From positions 1-15,708 of the forward strand of contig JACNKJ010000347.1 in assembly GCA_014382085.1 (NCBI GenBank): 15,708 nucleotides of DNA, written 5' to 3'. Source of the DNA: a bacterium (GTDB taxonomy: Bacteria > Krumholzibacteriota > Krumholzibacteriia > JACNKJ01). Positions 13,372 through 15,708 of the stretch are shown piece after piece. Every line of letters begins with the position of its first letter. The first letter of the stretch is position 1. Position numbers and translations under genes: made by a program. A model generated the notes under the pieces. It saw only the letters and a list, made by a program, of their open reading frames with translations, ran no database searches and had not been told where the DNA came from.

Positions 13372-14484
13372 TTATCGCTTTAGTTCCCGATACAATCCCT
13401 CCGTTGCCTTGGCCACTGTGTCCCAACTGTAGTCGCTCAGCGCCCGCCGCCGCGCCACCATCCCGGCCATCTGCACTTTCTCCGGTCGCTCCAATAGCGC
13501 GCGCATCTTTTCACGCAGTGATTCCACGTTCTTCGTTTCGAAACTAAAGCCAACGCCCTCGACCAATTCCAAATTTTCGGGAATATCACTGGATAGCACG
13601 CAGCAGCCGTAGCTCATGGCCTCGAGCAGTGCGATAGACAACCCTTCGATCTCACTGGGTTGGCAGTAGAGGAAGCAATTGCCGAACAGCTCGTCCAGCG
13701 TGGCCCCGGTGACGAAGCCCGTGAACACTATGCGATCATCGCCTTCGGCCAATTTGTGAAGCTCGTCGACGTAGCGTTCCGAGTGAAGACCTTCGCCGGC
13801 GATTACGAGCTTCAGGTCGGTGCCCATTTCCCGAAAGGCCCTGATCAGGTGGTGTGCGCCCTTCTCGGGGGTTAGCCTTGCGATGAAAAAGATGTATCCC
13901 TTTTTCGTGAGACCCCACTTCTCGGTGATCTCTTCGGGCAGGCGCTCGGGCGGTTCTTCGATGCCGTTGGGAATGGCGTCCACATCAGCGTGAAACTTCT
14001 CCTTATAATACTCGCGCAAAACCTTGGACACCACGATGGTGCGATTGGGGAAACGCACACTAAAGGTTTCACACATCTTCAGGTAGAACTGAGCGAAACG
14101 ATTCCACTTGGCTCGCTGCCAATCGAGTCCGTGAACAGTCACCACGGTTTTGTGTCCGAAGAGCCGGGGAATCCAGGCGAAGATGCTCGGGCCGAGTGCG
14201 TGGTAGTGAACGATGCCGCGCTTGCGGAAGAGTACATCCACCGTAGCTACGAAGGAGTAGATCCAGGTGTCCAGGTGTTTGGTCTGCAGAGTCCGCAGTC
14301 TCCGCACGCGCACGCCCTTATATTCCTTCATGGGCGGCACATAATAGCTCCGCGCGTAGACGGTGATATCCATGTGATCGACCAAGCGGGTGGCAATTTC
14401 CTCGATATGCCGCTCGATGCCACCCTGGGTCGTAGGGATGCCGCGTGTGCCGATATGATATACGTGAAGTGGAGCTTCGGACAT
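13372..14484 (-). CDS. Glycosyltransferase family 4 (GT-B fold)
   Basis: A 370-residue cytosolic or membrane-associated glycosyltransferase that would add a sugar from an NDP-sugar donor to a polysaccharide, glycolipid or glycan precursor. The N-terminal domain begins LHVYHIGTRGIPTTQGGIERH (6-26), the glycine-rich GTRGIP motif of the DUF1972/rhamnosyltransferase-like GT4 group, followed by VHYHALGPSIFAW (92-104) and VVTVHGLDW. The C-terminal domain has the linker IPNGIEEP, the donor-phosphate residues in IARLTPEKGA (Arg203, Lys208) and the EX7E motif E280-GLSIALL-E288. The frame is open to 14538, but ATG 14484 is preferred: GGTGG (14494-14498) lies nine bases upstream and the protein then starts like its family. 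No other polysaccharide gene is adjacent. Sugar and acceptor are unknown. Confidence 0.9.
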   Translation of the reverse strand: MSEAPLHVYHIGTRGIPTTQGGIERHIEEIATRLVDHMDITVYARSYYVPPMKEYKGVRVRRLRTLQTKHLDTWIYSFVATVDVLFRKRGIVHYHALGPSIFAWIPRLFGHKTVVTVHGLDWQRAKWNRFAQFYLKMCETFSVRFPNRTIVVSKVLREYYKEKFHADVDAIPNGIEEPPERLPEEITEKWGLTKKGYIFFIARLTPEKGAHHLIRAFREMGTDLKLVIAGEGLHSERYVDELHKLAEGDDRIVFTGFVTGATLDELFGNCFLYCQPSEIEGLSIALLEAMSYGCCVLSSDIPENLELVEGVGFSFETKNVESLREKMRALLERPEKVQMAGMVARRRALSDYSWDTVAKATEGLYRELKR

Positions 14485-14561
14485 TTTGCGATACCACCGA
14501 GAATTTGGATCAAGTAGGCTGGACTGTAGAAGGGGCATAGAGTGATGTCAATGAAACAGCG

Positions 14562-14639
14562 ATGAACATGAACATGAACCCAAACCCGATCTCCCGCTCA
14601 GGCCACCCTCTCGTGGTCCATGTTCCCGTTCATGTTCAA
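14562..14639. repeat. Inverted arrays of an ATGAAC-type hexamer
   Basis: Three perfect tandem copies of ATGAAC (14562-14579) are mirrored 42 bases later by GTTCCC, GTTCAT and GTTCAA (14622-14639). The two 18-base arms are an imperfect inverted repeat, with GAACATGAAC pairing perfectly with GTTCATGTTC. The array sits between the divergent glycosyltransferase and nuclease genes. It is followed by the small palindrome CCCCCTGGGGG (14644-14654), whose G-run is also the likely ribosome binding site of the next gene. Confidence 0.7.
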
Positions 14640-14659
14640 GTTTCCCCCTGGGGGCTTCC

Positions 14660-15708
14660 ATGAACACCCTCCTCCTGGGAATCGCAGGCTCCGGAAAGAC
14701 TCACGAGTGCATTCGGCGTGCCGGAGAGTGCCTGGCACGCGGCGAAAATGTGCTCTATCTGGTTCCCAACGGCGAAGAGGCGGCTTTGGTACGCGCCCGC
14801 CTATTGCAGGCCTCGGGTCGCCGCGCCGCCTTTCTACCCGGAATTCTTACTCTGGGGGCCTTGGTTCGCCGAAGCCTCGAGGCCGCAAACCCTCAGGCCG
14901 CTTTCCGTGGAACCTTGCAGCGCAGGCTCGCCCTGGCCCAGCTTCTCGCGGATCATAGGGGAAAGCTCGGCAACCTTGAAGAGAGCGCCGCCACCTCGGG
15001 TTTTCCCGAAGTGTTGGATCGACTCTTTTCAGAGCTCATCGAGGGACAGCTCAGCCCCGCGGATCTCCGGGCTCTGCCCGGTCCTCGCCCAGCGGCCTTG
15101 GCCGACCTCTTCCAAGCCTATCTCGCTTCCCAGTCGGGCTCGGAAATTTTCGACCCGGCGCCCGCTATGGATCGTGCCGCTGAGGCCTTGGAAGTCAATC
15201 CTCAGCTAATGCCGCCTGCGGATCTTCTCATCATTGATGGCTTCAGCAATCTGAGCCCTTTGCAGTTGCGCCTTGTGGAAGTTCTCATGCTGCGTGCCAC
15301 GACGACCCTCTTCAGCCTTTGTCTGGATCCAAACGATTTGGATGATGCTCCTCGTTCTCCCTTTGAGCGCTTGCATCGACTGGCCGTTCAGTTCGCCAAT
15401 CGTGGGAGCTGGCAATTGGAAGCTCTGAGCGCCACACCTCGATTTAAGAGGGATTTCCCAGCGCTGCTGGCTCGCAAGCTGTTTCGTAATCTTCCCGGCG
15501 AGGCCATGTCCGAGGTACCCGAGGAACTCTCGCTTCTGGAAGCCGCCTCGCGCCGAGATGAAGCCGAAGCCATTGCACGAGAACTTCGCTTGCTCTTGGC
15601 AAACGGCATCGACGCCGGACGTTTGGCCGTGCTTTATCGCGATGCCGATCTTGGCGACATCCTGGCTTCCACTTTTCAACGAGCCGGACTGCCCTTCACG
15701 AACAGTCC
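14660..15708 (+). CDS. addB: AddB/RexB-type ATP-dependent nuclease subunit (3' partial)
   Basis: An open frame of about 349 codons runs from ATG 14660 to the window end without a stop. It resembles the N-terminal part of AddB/RexB, the helicase-like subunit with a C-terminal PD-(D/E)XK nuclease in the AddAB complex, which resects double-strand breaks for RecA-dependent repair. Evidence: LLLGIAGSGKTHE with Walker A at residues 7-14; NVLYLVPNGEEAALVRARLLQ and FLPGILTLGALVRRSL, matching the early helicase-like strands; a Walker B-like LLIIDGFSNLSPLQ with Asp193 near residues 189-200; and RRDEAEAIARELRLLL followed by LAVLYRDADLGDILASTFQRAGLPF, the usual AddB pattern before domain 2. The nuclease and Fe-S regions would lie beyond the window. 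GGGGG (14650-14654), five bases upstream, is the likely ribosome binding site. addA would be expected downstream. Confidence 0.83.
   Translation, partial: MNTLLLGIAGSGKTHECIRRAGECLARGENVLYLVPNGEEAALVRARLLQASGRRAAFLPGILTLGALVRRSLEAANPQAAFRGTLQRRLALAQLLADHRGKLGNLEESAATSGFPEVLDRLFSELIEGQLSPADLRALPGPRPAALADLFQAYLASQSGSEIFDPAPAMDRAAEALEVNPQLMPPADLLIIDGFSNLSPLQLRLVEVLMLRATTTLFSLCLDPNDLDDAPRSPFERLHRLAVQFANRGSWQLEALSATPRFKRDFPALLARKLFRNLPGEAMSEVPEELSLLEAASRRDEAEAIARELRLLLANGIDAGRLAVLYRDADLGDILASTFQRAGLPFTNS

Noticed and set aside
14485..14538. 18-residue N-terminal extension of the glycosyltransferase
   Set aside because: There is no ribosome binding site before the upstream ATG, and family members start just before the GTRGIP motif.
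14562..14639. Rho-independent terminator between the glycosyltransferase and AddB-like genes
   Set aside because: The stem arms are 42 bases apart, AT/GC balanced, and no T-tract follows. Neither gene ends there.
15206..15679. 157-codon minus-strand frame near the right end
   Set aside because: It is antisense to the AddB-like frame, which is continuous and motif-bearing through the same bases.

Overview
The window reads as chromosomal DNA from an uncultured, moderately GC-rich bacterium, probably of the FCB superphylum or a related candidate phylum (Eisenbacteria, Krumholzibacteriota or Latescibacteria type). This rests on three large exported proteins that each end in a FlgD/Por-like C-terminal domain with an NPFNP motif, the kind of tail used for type IX-like secretion. 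No secretion machinery lies in the window, so the lineage is an inference.

Left part (1-4243, plus strand): a right-handed beta-helix surface protein split by a frameshift near base 1080, a small exported protein translated directly behind it, a strong terminator (2541-2570), and a second beta-helix protein with its own promoter and a TTG start. The junction 4244-4478 holds a bidirectional-looking hairpin, the orphan 3' half of an initiator-type tRNA-Met, and a degenerate heptamer tandem repeat that runs into the stop codon of the next gene.

Middle part (4479-10432): an acyl-CoA dehydrogenase (minus) and a 1448-residue gingipain-family (C25) multidomain protein (plus) diverge from a compact region with two extended -10 promoters. 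The C25 gene ends at a textbook terminator, and a second terminator faces the next minus-strand gene.

Right part (10433-15708): an exported protein of unknown function (minus) diverges from a TrpF-like protein and a GNAT acetyltransferase (plus). The GNAT gene converges on a small lipoprotein with overlapping stop codons. A GT4 glycosyltransferase lies upstream of the lipoprotein on the same strand. The window ends inside a plus-strand gene for an AddB/RexB-type recombination nuclease subunit, preceded by an unusual inverted hexamer array.

I see no phage, CRISPR, transposase or defence island and no clearly new multi-gene system. The points most worth a second look are the tRNA fragment with its heptamer array, the frameshifted beta-helix gene with a perfect hairpin just downstream, the C25 protein with an altered histidine site, the KICC-type TrpF paralogue, and three reading-frame anomalies that may share one technical cause.
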